This document shows, one piece after another, positions 1 through 9,300 of a stretch of 64,000 bases of DNA. How positions within the stretch are numbered: the first letter of the stretch is position 1; each line of letters begins with the position of its first letter. The notes beneath the pieces are model-generated. The model made no database searches, had not been told where the DNA came from, and saw only the letters and a program-made list of their open reading frames with translations. The DNA is taken from the NCBI RefSeq assembly GCF_014640635.1, contig NZ_BMHI01000004.1, forward strand, positions 124,001 through 188,000, given 5' to 3'. Source of the DNA: Flexivirga endophytica. GTDB lineage: Bacteria; Actinomycetota; Actinomycetes; Actinomycetales; Dermatophilaceae. The position numbers and the translations under genes are program-made.

Positions 1-1
1 T

Positions 2-145
2 TATGCGCCGTACTTCGACACCTACTGGCCGAAGCGCGAGGACGATGCCTATCGACGGATCGATCGCGCGCCGGCCGACGCGGTGGCGGTCACCATCCGG
101 GACGACCACTCGCCGCTCGTCACCATGCCGTCCGGGCGGGGCTGA
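2..145 (+). CDS. C-terminal fragment of an unrecognised protein (5' end outside the window)
   Basis: The frame is open from the first complete codon of the window and ends at the TGA at 143-145, giving 47 residues. The start reads YAPYFDTYWPKRED and the end is polar (VTIRDDHSPLVTMPSGRG). Third positions are mostly G or C, as in the real genes of the window, which argues for a coding tail. I do not recognise the family and too little is visible for a function. Positions 146-311 downstream contain no gene I can support. Confidence 0.5.
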   Translation, partial: YAPYFDTYWPKREDDAYRRIDRAPADAVAVTIRDDHSPLVTMPSGRG

Positions 146-311
146 GTCTGCGCTCGGTTGGTGTGGTCGGGAGGGCGACCAAGTCTTCGTTGGGATGCCG
201 GAGGCGGTCAACGCGGCTTGCAGCGGATGCTGTCGAAACCGTCTACGAGTCAGGTTTGATGGCCGTCCAGCCTACGGAATACCCGAAATATGTTCGATGA
301 TTCCCTAGTCA

Positions 312-359
312 TTGACGGTGCTTCCAGGTATCCTGTAAGTAGGCGAAAATGCTTACAGG
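312..359 (+). promoter_or_regulatory. Putative promoter with overlapping 8-bp inverted repeat, upstream of the HNH gene
   Basis: A TTGACG (312-317) and a TGTAAG (334-339) are 16 bp apart and could be -35 and -10 boxes. The -10 box lies in the left arm of a perfect inverted repeat, CCTGTAAG (332-339) and CTTACAGG (352-359), with a 12-bp spacer. The right arm ends 17 bp before the gene start at 377. This could be an operator or an mRNA hairpin; which one is inference. Confidence 0.35.
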
Positions 360-376
360 GGAAGGGGATTCACGTC

Positions 377-1690
377 ATGATCGGTGATCAATCCGTGCTG
401 GATGGTGTCCCGGTCGCGGAGCCGGGGCGGGGGCCGGAAGTGCTTGCCGGGTTGCAGGCGGCGGAGCAGGTGTTGGACGAGGTCCCCGGTGCGGTGCATC
501 AACTGGGGCAGGGCCAGGAAGCCGAGCTGGTGACAACGCTTTTGCGGTTGCTGGGCCGGTCCGCGCAGGTCGTGACGTTGGTGGCTTCGGATGCGGTGAC
601 TCGTGGCGTGCTGGTTGGTTCCGATGCTGCGACCACGGCGCAGTGGTTGGGCGGGCAGGTCCGCGATGTCCCGGTGGAACCGCGGACGGTGCGGGTGGTG
701 GCGTCGGTGGCTGATGCGTGCCGGGACCGGAAGAACACTGTCATCACGGCCGCGTTGCGGGAGGGTTCGTGTTCGGTGGAGTCGGCGCGGACTGCGTTGA
801 CGCAGGCCGACAAGGTGGCACCGGTGATTCCGACCGCGGAGCGTGAGGAGATTCTGGGTTGGTACCTGCAGCTGGACCCGGCCCTCGGGTGTGCGGGGTT
901 GACGCAGTTGACGCGGCAGATCATCGCCCGGTTCGACCCGGACAAACTCTCTAAGGGCGACGAGAAGCTGGAGCGGACTGAGTCGTTGACCTGGTCGACG
1001 ACCCCGACGGGGATGACGCGGTTGGTGGCGGAGTTGTCGCCGGCGAACGCGGCGATCCTCAAGGACGCGATCAACGCCAAGTCCGCACCCGACCCCGCGA
1101 AACCCGCCGATGGTGGTCCAGTAGCGGCGGAGGTGCGGGACGAGCGGTCCCCGGGCAAACGACGCCCGGACGCGCTCCTCGACCTCATCGGTGCCGGCGC
1201 CCGGGCCGCGACCGGGGAAGGCACCCAATCCAGTGCGGCAACAGTGCTGTTGACGATGGGGTTGGAGGCCCTCGCCCAGGGTGTGGGTGCGGCGTCCACG
1301 ACCACCGGTGACACGGTCGACGCGGGTGCTGCTCGCCGGTTCGCGTGCACCGCGGACCTGATCCCGGCCGTGCTCGGCGGACCCAGCGCACCGTTGGATG
1401 TGGGCCGGCGAGAACGGTTGGCCACTAAGGCGATCCGGGCCGCGGTGATCCTGCGCGATGGCGGGTGCAGCTTCCCCGGTTGTGACCGGCCACCGGGTTT
1501 CTGCGAAGTGCACCATGTCCGGCCGTGGTGGGCCGGCGGCGAAACCTCCCTGGCCAACTCGGCCATGCTGTGCGGCCGGCATCATCAGACCGTGCACCGC
1601 AAGGGCTACACCGCCGACATACAACCCGACCGCGTGCACTGGGACCTCACACCCGGCCTGATGCCCGGCCACCGGACCGCAGCGGCCTGA
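377..1690 (+). CDS. DUF222 / HNH endonuclease domain protein (13E12-repeat family)
   Basis: Predicted 437-aa protein of the large actinobacterial family that joins an N-terminal DUF222 region to a C-terminal HNH nuclease domain. The HNH part lies at about residues 355-415: CSFPGC, then the first His pair in EVHHVRPW, then LCGRHHQTVH, matching the Cys/His pattern of HNH nucleases. I chose the ATG at 377 because GGGGAAGGGG precedes it at good spacing; the frame is open further upstream to an ATG at 290. Members occur in many copies per genome in this phylum and their role is unclear. I see no flanking repeat or insertion boundary, so mobility cannot be claimed from the window. Confidence 0.85.
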   Translation: MIGDQSVLDGVPVAEPGRGPEVLAGLQAAEQVLDEVPGAVHQLGQGQEAELVTTLLRLLGRSAQVVTLVASDAVTRGVLVGSDAATTAQWLGGQVRDVPVEPRTVRVVASVADACRDRKNTVITAALREGSCSVESARTALTQADKVAPVIPTAEREEILGWYLQLDPALGCAGLTQLTRQIIARFDPDKLSKGDEKLERTESLTWSTTPTGMTRLVAELSPANAAILKDAINAKSAPDPAKPADGGPVAAEVRDERSPGKRRPDALLDLIGAGARAATGEGTQSSAATVLLTMGLEALAQGVGAASTTTGDTVDAGAARRFACTADLIPAVLGGPSAPLDVGRRERLATKAIRAAVILRDGGCSFPGCDRPPGFCEVHHVRPWWAGGETSLANSAMLCGRHHQTVHRKGYTADIQPDRVHWDLTPGLMPGHRTAAA

Positions 1691-1795
1691 ACCTGCGAAT
1701 CGGCAACTCCGCGAACAGGATTCGCGTGCTTAGGTCAATCTCCTTGTCGCGATAGAGGATTCGCCATGGACGCGGTCGTGTGGCCGCTGGGCAAT

Positions 1796-2446
1796 TCACC
1801 GCGTCGCCACTGCCGTGTTGATAGCTGGCAGGAGAGTTCGGTAACCGGCGCCACTGACGTGCACGCCGTCCCGAGCGAATGCTTTCTCGCCAAGGGGCTC
1901 CAGGAGCTGGTCCGCCTGATGACCCGGACACAGCAAGCCCGACAGACGTCGAGGGCAGTGGCGCGGTACTGGTCGATGGTCGCGTTCGCCCAGGTCGTGC
2001 CCGGCGGCACGCGAGCCTCGACCACTCCCGGCGGCGCGACGTAGGTCACGGCGGCGGCGTTCAGCCGGCCCAGGACGCGCGCCAACTCGTCAGTGAAGCC
2101 CTCGAGGTCGACGCTTCGCCACGGCGCGGCGTCGTTCGTCCCGATCGACAGCACGATGCTCGTCGGGTCTTCGACGTCGATACCGGTCAGTTGAGCCGAC
2201 AGGTCGAAGACTGTCGAACCGCCAACGGCCAGGTTGCAGACGGCCGCGTCGATGGCACGGAGCGACCGTCGCACGCGGGCGAGGTGACTGTCCCCGACGA
2301 AGAGGACGTCTGCTGCGGCAACAGTGGAAAGTGCTCGAGTTGATGTCTCTCGCGGTCTCTTCGGCACGGACACGCTGCCACGATCCCAGAGACCAGTTGC
2401 CGTCGCCCGGAAAGAGATCGTTGTCGAGCGCCTTGCTCGCAGCCAC
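1796..2446 (-). pseudogene. SGNH/GDSL-family hydrolase, apparently frameshifted
   Basis: Three blocks of an SGNH hydrolase are present on the minus strand: block I GDSH near 2295, a GTND block near 2140, and the catalytic D-x-x-H block as DGVHVSGAGY near 1850-1875. The last block is not in the frame of the first two. The frame carrying GDSH and GTND runs past about 1917-1926 into a poor, Ser/Arg-rich sequence, while the adjacent frame supplies a canonical ending (EKAFARDGVHVSGAGY...TAVATR, stop at 1796-1798). A second shift is likely near 2340-2350, because the frame with good third-position GC upstream (starting GTG 2446) differs from the GDSH frame. Either the gene is decayed or the assembly has indels here. 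The function would be a small esterase or lipase-like enzyme. Confidence 0.75.
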
Positions 2447-2506
2447 ATCGGAGCATCCGACCGCAATCGGGACGAGTCAGGAACACGCTTTGCCAGGATG
2501 TCCACC

Positions 2507-2842
2507 ATGACGACCCTCCGCTCCCTGGCTCTGTTCGTTGTGGCGGCTTTCGCTGAGATCGGCGGAGCGTGGCTGATCTGGCAAGGAGTACGTGAACACC
2601 GAGGCTGGGTCTGGATCGGAGCCGGTGTCGCGGCACTAGGAATCTACGGCTTCGTTGCGACCCTGCAACCCGATGCGACATTCGGACGCATCCTCGCTGC
2701 CTACGGCGGCGTCTTCGTCGCAGGTTCGCTTGCCTGGGGCATGGTCGCCGATGGTTACCGCCCCGACCGGTGGGACGTCGCGGGCGCTCTCATCTGTATT
2801 TGCGGGATGGCCCTCATCATGTACGCACCACGCGGGACGTGA
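2507..2842 (+). CDS. YnfA/UPF0060 family small membrane protein
   Basis: Predicted 111-aa integral membrane protein with about four hydrophobic segments. It begins [20 protein letters not shown] and contains the conserved [11 protein letters not shown] and AAYGGVF-type stretches of the UPF0060 (YnfA) family, whose usual length is 107-112 aa. The ATG at 2507 was preferred over 2498 because AGGA lies about 9 nt upstream and the length then fits the family. YnfA proteins resemble small multidrug-resistance transporters; the substrate here is unknown. The gene is followed after 27 bp by the M20 peptidase gene on the same strand. Confidence 0.85.
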   Translation: MTTLRSLALFVVAAFAEIGGAWLIWQGVREHRGWVWIGAGVAALGIYGFVATLQPDATFGRILAAYGGVFVAGSLAWGMVADGYRPDRWDVAGALICICGMALIMYAPRGT

Positions 2843-2869
2843 GCGGCTCCGAAGTGGGAACCTTCCAAG

Positions 2870-4156
2870 GTGAGCGAACTGACCGACGACGAGCGCCGCG
2901 TGCTGGACCTGGTGGACGAGGAGGCGATGCTGGCCGATCTGTCGGCGCTGGTCGGCATACCGTCCGTCGGCGGAACGCCCGGTGAGGTCGCGGCACAGCG
3001 CTGGTGCGCCGACCGACTGCGTGTCCTGGGCCTCGAGGTCGATGAGTGGGAGATCCACCTTGCGGAGTTGAGTGCCGATCCCGACTTCCCCGGAGTGGAG
3101 GTCGATCGTGCGCGAGCGGTCGGTGTCGTCGCAGTCCTTCCGCCGTCAGACGACGTGGCACCGAGCACGCCGGCGCTCGCGTTCTGCGGACACACGGACG
3201 TGGTGCCGCCCGGCAATCTCGACGCATGGACCAGCGACCCGTTCGTGTTGCGCGTCCAGGACGGCCGTGCCCACGGCCGCGGCGTCTGCGACATGAAGGC
3301 GGGCGTCATCGCGATGATGAGTGCCGTGGACGCGTTGCGCCGTGCCGGCGTGCGACGGACGCGGCCGATCGCCATACATTGCGTGAGCGGTGAGGAGGAC
3401 GGTGGTCTCGGCAGCTTCGCCACCCTGCGCAGGGGACACCGGGCCGAGGCGTGCGTCATCGCCGAGCCGACCGCCGAGAGCGTGATCCCCACCAACGCCG
3501 GTTCGCTCACCTTCCGGCTCGAGGTGCCCGGTCTGGCCGTCCATGGCTCGCGTCGCGACCACGGTGTCAGCGCCATCGACAAGCTGGCCGTGGTGCAGGA
3601 CGCGCTACGCATCCTGGAGATCGACCGAAACACAGATGTACCAAGCGAATTCGCTCATCTGGACCTGCCGTGGCCGCTGTCGATCGGCATGGTGCACGCC
3701 GGCGACTGGGCCAGCACCGTGCCCGACCTCCTGGTCGCCGAAGGCCGCTACGGCGTGCGACCCGGAGAGACGACCGCCGAAGCGCGCGCCGCGTTCGAGC
3801 ACGCCGTGGCCGAGTGCGTCGAGCAGGACCCGTGGTTGCGCGATCATCCGGTCCGGATCAGCTGGCCGGGCGGCGAGTTCGCGCCGGGCAGCCTCCCGAG
3901 CGGCCATGCGCTGTTGGCCGACGTCACCGAGGCAGCGACACAGGTGCGGGGGAGCGCACCGGCGGTGACGGGTGCGCCATACGGTTCCGATCTGCGGTTG
4001 TATGCCGCCGCCGGCGTGCCGACGCTGCAGTACGGACCGGGGCGGGTCGAGGACGCCCACGCGGTCGACGAATCGGCCGAACTCGCCGACCTGCTGGCCT
4101 GTGCACGGGTGTTCGCGATCCTCGCGACACGCGCGTGCAAGAAAAGAAGTGACTGA
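2870..4156 (+). CDS. M20 family metallopeptidase (ArgE/DapE-type deacylase)
   Basis: 428-aa zinc-dependent amidohydrolase of the M20 family. Visible motifs are GHTDVV (about residue 106, first metal His/Asp), GRGVCDMKAG (about 136-145, bridging Asp), SGEEDGG (about 173, catalytic Glu), AEPT (about 199) and a late DAH near 398 that fits the last metal ligand. These enzymes remove acyl groups or cleave dipeptides; ArgE, DapE and carboxypeptidase G2 types share this layout, so the substrate cannot be named. It starts with GTG at 2870 with only a weak ribosome-binding site. The upstream neighbour is a small membrane protein, giving no pathway hint. Confidence 0.85.
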   Translation: MSELTDDERRVLDLVDEEAMLADLSALVGIPSVGGTPGEVAAQRWCADRLRVLGLEVDEWEIHLAELSADPDFPGVEVDRARAVGVVAVLPPSDDVAPSTPALAFCGHTDVVPPGNLDAWTSDPFVLRVQDGRAHGRGVCDMKAGVIAMMSAVDALRRAGVRRTRPIAIHCVSGEEDGGLGSFATLRRGHRAEACVIAEPTAESVIPTNAGSLTFRLEVPGLAVHGSRRDHGVSAIDKLAVVQDALRILEIDRNTDVPSEFAHLDLPWPLSIGMVHAGDWASTVPDLLVAEGRYGVRPGETTAEARAAFEHAVAECVEQDPWLRDHPVRISWPGGEFAPGSLPSGHALLADVTEAATQVRGSAPAVTGAPYGSDLRLYAAAGVPTLQYGPGRVEDAHAVDESAELADLLACARVFAILATRACKKRSD

Positions 4157-4182
4157 CGGGTAACAAACGCGGGAAGAGCCGC

Positions 4183-4188
4183 TATTCT
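4183..4188 (+). promoter_or_regulatory. -10 hexamer TATTCT, leaderless-type promoter
   Basis: TATTCT ends 8 nt before the ATG at 4197 and no Shine-Dalgarno sequence is present, so the transcript probably starts at or next to the start codon. A GGTAAC (4159-4164) lies just upstream in the same 40-bp gap. Confidence 0.4.
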
Positions 4189-4196
4189 CTGCGGCC

Positions 4197-5036
4197 ATGC
4201 AGACATCGCGCTTGTTCGACGCGCTTCCGGACGCTTTCCACGGCGACCCGCACACGGGCGACCCGGTCGACCCCCGTTGGCACGACATCGCCGAGCACGT
4301 CAGCGGTTTCACCAGCCCGAACGAGCTCGCCGTGCTCAACCTGGCAGCCGCCGTCCTGCCGGCCGACGAGGCGTACCTGGAGGTCGGGACCTTCAAGGGC
4401 CGATCGCTCGTGGCGGCCGTCCAGGACAACGCGGACAAGACGTTCTACGCGATGGAGAACTTCGTGGAGTTCGGTATGGCGGGCCAGGAGGCCCACGCCG
4501 AGCTGAAGGACAACCTGAAGCGCTTTGCCGGCGAGACCGACGTCCATCTGTTGGAGGGCGACGCCTTCACGCTGATGGCCAAGCCGGGCCTGATCGACCG
4601 ACCGGTGGGTGTCTACTTCTACGACGGTGAGCACACCCTGCTGTCGCACTACCTGGCGCTCGCGGTCGTCGAGCCGCTGCTCGCCGACGAGGCACTGGTC
4701 CTCGTCGACGACGCCACCTGGCCGGTCGTGCAGCGGGCGCACCGCCTCTTCCTCAAGCGCCATCCGGGCTGGCGGATCGAGGCGACCTGGGACGCCGAGC
4801 GCGCCGACGACCCGCGCTGGGCCAACGGACTGCACGCGCTGGTGTTCCGCCGGGTCCCGGGTCGGCGCCGGGGGATGTCCCGCACCGACGAGGCGCTGCG
4901 CGGTTACCAGACGACGGTCCAGGACCGGGTCAACAAGGTGGCGTGGGCCGCTGCCCACCGTTTCCCGGGACCGGTCAAGAAGGCGGCGTCCGTGCTGTTG
5001 TCACGCTCGCGGGCTATCGGCGGTGACGATCACTGA
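4197..5036 (+). CDS. Class I SAM-dependent methyltransferase (Methyltransf_24-like)
   Basis: 279-aa protein with a Rossmann methyltransferase core. Motif I is YLEVGTFKGRSL at about residues 59-70, and the acidic stretch LVLVDDATW at about 168-176 fits the strand-5 region seen in macrocin-type O-methyltransferases. There is no signal peptide, so it acts in the cytoplasm. It opens the envelope-glycan locus and faces a flippase gene, which suggests that it methylates a sugar or a polysaccharide precursor; this is inference from context. Its last 36 bp overlap the convergent flippase gene. The start ATG has no Shine-Dalgarno but a -10-like box 8 nt upstream. Confidence 0.8.
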   Translation: MQTSRLFDALPDAFHGDPHTGDPVDPRWHDIAEHVSGFTSPNELAVLNLAAAVLPADEAYLEVGTFKGRSLVAAVQDNADKTFYAMENFVEFGMAGQEAHAELKDNLKRFAGETDVHLLEGDAFTLMAKPGLIDRPVGVYFYDGEHTLLSHYLALAVVEPLLADEALVLVDDATWPVVQRAHRLFLKRHPGWRIEATWDAERADDPRWANGLHALVFRRVPGRRRGMSRTDEALRGYQTTVQDRVNKVAWAAAHRFPGPVKKAASVLLSRSRAIGGDDH

Positions 5037-6260
5037 GTCGTCCGCAATGGCGGTCGCCTGATGGCGCAACACCACGCGCAGCAGCCCGGACATCGCGACG
5101 ATGAGCGCGCCGACCAGGCAGACGCAGACGATCTCGGTCGGGGAGTGGTGCCACTGGACGGCGATCGCGATCAGCTCGACGACGATGACCGCCCACGTCA
5201 GGGCACCGAGCAGGCCGGTGTCGCTGCCCATCTCGGAGAACAGCCACACCTGCGCCAGCGCCCACGCGACACCGAGCACCACACACAACAGCGCGAGGCT
5301 GCCGAACTCGCCGTAGTCGGCGCCGCCCGCGACGGTGATCCAGGTCCGCGGTGAGATCGCGACGATCCCGAAGCCGACGAGGCCGATGATGCCGACGACC
5401 CCGCTGGCCCGCAGCAGCGTCCGGGTCGGCCGCGACCCCTGCATCCGCGGCACGATGATCAGCGCGACGAACTGCGTGCCCCAGCACATCGCCCGCGCGA
5501 AGGTAGTGGCCAGCGCGTAACCGCCGGAATCGTGCGGGGTCAGGAAGTGCCGGGCGAGCAACATGTCCACGTTGGTGAGTGCCACGTATGCCGCCAGGGT
5601 GCTGTTGGACCGGATCAGCTCGCGAGCCAGGCGGGCGGTGCGCGGCAGCCGGGCCAGGTCGGCTCGGCAGAGCCACGCGCCGTACAGGCCGGCGGCGACC
5701 CCGGCGATGAGCATGGCCGCGAAGACACCGGTGACATCGGCGCCCAGGAAGGCGCACGCGGCGGCCGCGAACACCCGGGTGACGGCGTTGGACAGGTAGA
5801 GCAGTGACAGCGCCCGCAGTCGCCCCCGACCCAGCAGGATGCCCTGGAAACACCCGGTCACCATCATCGGCACGAGCATCCCGCCGAGCAGCACGGCGGC
5901 CCAGGACGACGGCAGGTGGAACCAGTGCGCCAGCGCGGGGGAGAGAGCGGCGGTGACCGCGAAGCAGACCAGGCCGGTCAGCAACGCCGGTCGTATGGCG
6001 CTGGTCGGCCCCTCCGGATCATCCCCGGACAGCCGCCGCGCCACCACGACCTGGAACACCCCGGCCGGTATGGCGAGCAGCACGCCATACGTGGAAAGTG
6101 CTGTGTAGCCACCGAATTCGCCCGGTCCGAGGGGACGCGAGAGCAGCACGACCACGAGATAACCGAGCGCGTTCGCCATACCCATGGCAACGCCGAGCAA
6201 AGCACCCATCGCGGTCCTCGATGAGGGAGAGCGAAGAGCGCTACGTGAGGTCACGACCAT
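5001..6260 (-). CDS. Polysaccharide/oligosaccharide flippase-like membrane protein (Wzx/MATE fold)
   Basis: 419-aa polytopic membrane protein with roughly 12-14 hydrophobic segments. It has the N-terminal signature of polysaccharide exporters: MANALGYLVVVLLSRPLGPGEFGGY, a long helix followed by a conserved Gly-Pro-x-x-Phe/Tyr-Gly turn. This family flips lipid-linked oligosaccharides or transports polysaccharide across the membrane. The start at 6260 (ATG) was chosen because it directly precedes the hydrophobic region; an open frame continues upstream to 6329 but would run into the divergent gene's control region. It is divergent from the first AftD-like gene (86-bp gap) and convergent with the methyltransferase gene. 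Confidence 0.8.
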   Translation of the reverse strand: MVVTSRSALRSPSSRTAMGALLGVAMGMANALGYLVVVLLSRPLGPGEFGGYTALSTYGVLLAIPAGVFQVVVARRLSGDDPEGPTSAIRPALLTGLVCFAVTAALSPALAHWFHLPSSWAAVLLGGMLVPMMVTGCFQGILLGRGRLRALSLLYLSNAVTRVFAAAACAFLGADVTGVFAAMLIAGVAAGLYGAWLCRADLARLPRTARLARELIRSNSTLAAYVALTNVDMLLARHFLTPHDSGGYALATTFARAMCWGTQFVALIIVPRMQGSRPTRTLLRASGVVGIIGLVGFGIVAISPRTWITVAGGADYGEFGSLALLCVVLGVAWALAQVWLFSEMGSDTGLLGALTWAVIVVELIAIAVQWHHSPTEIVCVCLVGALIVAMSGLLRVVLRHQATAIADDSVIVTADSPRA

Positions 6261-6346
6261 TGAGGTTACCCGCGAGTTATATTTGGGTGCTCGCAACCGT
6301 AAGGACACCGCGACGACAGCCGACCTCAACCCCGGGAGCCGACCAC

Positions 6347-9300
6347 GTGCGCCGACTGATGACGGGCTATCGGCTCACCGTCCTCGGACTGACCCTGCTG
6401 CTCGCGCTGATCGTGGCGCTGAACGGATTCGGGCACTTCTACACCGACATCAAGCCTGAGGTCTATCTCGCGCCCGGCCGGATGATCGGTCAGTACCTCT
6501 CCGCCTGGACCGACACGCCCTATCTCGGCTCACCCAACTTCAACGTCGGCCTCGTGCCGGTGCTGCTGGTGACAGGGGCGCTACGCGGTATCGGTCTGTC
6601 GCCGGAGTGGACCTTCAAGGTCTTGCACTTCGCTCTGTGGCTGGCGACCGCTTGGGGAACTGCCCGGCTGACCCGTCGGATCGTGCCGAAGGCAGGTCAG
6701 TGGGCTGGGCTCGCGGCAGGCGTGCTGATCCTGGCCAACCCCTACACCATCCAGGCCGGCAGCACCCTCGCGATCGCGCTGCCGATGGCGCTGCTGCCCT
6801 GGTCGTTGCTCGCCTTCATCAACGCGCTGTGGAACCCGGGCCGGCGATGGTTCTCTCCGCAAGGATGGCTGTGGCCGGCAGTCTTCGGGCTGGTCTTCTT
6901 CGCGATGAGCGGCATGAACGTCGCCATCGTGCCGATCTTCCAACTGCTCGCACTGCTGCCGATCCTGTATGTCGCCCGCCACGCCTGGCGACTCCGCTGG
7001 TCCGTGGTGCTCGGCGCACTCGGGAAGTGCGCGGCGTTCGCCGTCGGCGTCTCGATCTACTGGCTCATCCCGGGCTTCGGCGCCGTGGCGACCGGCAATC
7101 AGATCGTCGACGAGTCCGAGTCCCTGACCGGTATCGCCAAGGTCGCGTCCTTCCCCGAGGTGCTGCGCGGCATGGGGTTGTGGTCGCTGTACGGCCAGGA
7201 CAACCACGGCGCCTGGGTGCCGCAGGACGCGGTCTTCCTCACCAGCTCCGTCGTGATGGTGCTGACGATGCTGTGGCCGGCACTCGCGCTGCTCGCGATG
7301 CGCTGGCTGCACGGCGCCGCGCGGATCATCGTCGCAGGGACGGTCGCGATCTCGGCGGTGCTGATGGTCGGCATGTTCCCGGCCGCGGGCCATCCGGCAT
7401 CACCGTTCGGCGTCGCGTTCCACTGGTTCGTCGACCTACCGGGCATGGCCGCCTTCCGAACCTCCAACAAGGTCGGCGCCCTGCTCGCGCTGTCCTTCGC
7501 CATCGCCCTCGGCGCAGCGGCCGCGAAGGTCGTCCCCAAGATCATGCGACGCGACGGCCTGGCGCCGATCGCCGCCGTGGCCGTCGCCATGCTGCTGCTG
7601 TCCTGGACGCTGCCGGCGCTGACCAACCGGCTCTACACGTCGCCGATGGACGTCCCCGCCTACTGGAAGCACGCGGCGTCCGCGATCGACAAGGGCGACC
7701 CCGACTCCGCGGTGCTCTTCCTGCCCGGTCAGACGCGGCCGGCCTACCGCTGGACCGTCGACCGCCCCGACGACGTGGCCAACTCCCTGTTCAGCCGGCG
7801 GGTCATCCTGCCCGAGACAAGCCCTAACGCCTCCCCGCCGGGCGGCAACTTCCTCGCCTCGCTCGACTCGACCCTGGAGAACGGCGTGGTGCCGGCCGGG
7901 ACGCTGTCGACATACGCGCGCTACCTGGGTGCCGACACCGTGCTGATGCGGCACGACATCAACTGGGAGGACGCCGGCGGGGTGCGTCCCGGCCTGGTGT
8001 CCGCGCTTGCCGCGCAGGACAAGGGACTGCACGGCGTCGCCAACTACGGCTATCCCGGTGAGTATGTCGGCAGCACGACCGCCGACAGTTCTGCCGACGA
8101 GCAGCAGCTGCCACCGTTGCAGCAGTACTCCGTCAAGGGCGCCGGCAACAGCGTGCGAGTCGAACCCACCGACAACTCGGTCGTCGTCGCGGGTGACGGC
8201 TGGGCGGTGCCGTCGATGGTGGACGCCGGTCTGCTCAAAGGCAATCCGAGCTTCCGCTATGCGCAGGACTTGTCGACACGCCAGTTGGCCGGCAGCCTCG
8301 GCGGCGACCACACCCTGGTGCTGACCGACACCAACGCACGTCGTGACGCCATACCCAACCGGCTGTCGAACAACCAGGGACCGCTGCTCGCGGCCGACCA
8401 GTCACTCGGGGTCACCCGCACGCTCGGCGACGATCCCAAGGATCAGACGGTGCTGCAACGCTCCGGTGCCCGGGTGACGGCGACCTCGCAAGGCGGTGCG
8501 TTCTTCGATCTGCCGTATGCCGTGCCGGAGAACGCCGCCGACGGTGACCCGTCGACCGCATGGTTGTTCGGTGACTTCGGCCGGGCGACGGCCAACCGGC
8601 TCACGATCACCGAACCGAAGACCACCAGCGTCGGCACCCTGCGCATCGCGCAGGCCCAGATCGGCGGCGTGCGGCTGGACAAGGTCACCGTCCGGGCCGG
8701 CGGGAAGACCGTCACCCGCAAGCTGCCGACCAGTGGCTACGCCGACTTCCCGATGGGGAACGTCTCGGCGAAGCAGATCACGATCACGATCGACTCGACG
8801 CGCGGCAAGGGCTACAACCTGGTCGGCATCCGCGACATACAGGGCCTGGACACCCCCGCGATCCGGTCGGCGCGCACCCCGCTGACGTTCACGACGGCGT
8901 ACCAGAAGTTGAGCGCAGCCCAACGGGCGAAGTTCGACCGCACCCCACTGGACGTCGTGCTGACCCGCGAGCAGGGCACCGCGGAGAGCGGGGACGACTC
9001 CGAGCGCGGGCTGCGGCGAGTCATCAGCCTGCCGGACGGGCGCTCCTTCGACGCGACCGCCGCCGTCCGTGTCGACGGGTCCTTCGAGACCGTCTACGAC
9101 CGGACCGCCGGGATCTCGGACAAGGTCACCGCGACGTCGTCGGGGTTCTACTTCGGGCTGGCCGGCGCGCGGGCGTCGATGGCCGCCGACGAGGACACCT
9201 CGACGGGCTGGCAACCCGGCGGGAAGCTGCGCGGCGCCTGGTGGCAGCTGTCCGGTCCGGAGCGCGCGATCCGTTCGGTGTCGGTCACCCAGGAGGCGGG

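Noticed and set aside
353-1672. 439-aa open frame on the minus strand opposite the HNH gene
   Set aside because: It is rich in Arg, His and Pro with no domain, and is the mirror of a gene with clear HNH motifs. Long antisense frames are normal at this GC content.
377-1690. DUF222/HNH gene as part of an integrated mobile element
   Set aside because: No integrase, attachment repeats or tRNA boundary is visible, and the family is often chromosomal.
6098-6346. N-terminal extension of the first AftD-like protein by 83 residues
   Set aside because: The extension is Arg-rich, lies opposite the flippase gene and has no membrane or signal character. GTG 6347 has a ribosome-binding site.
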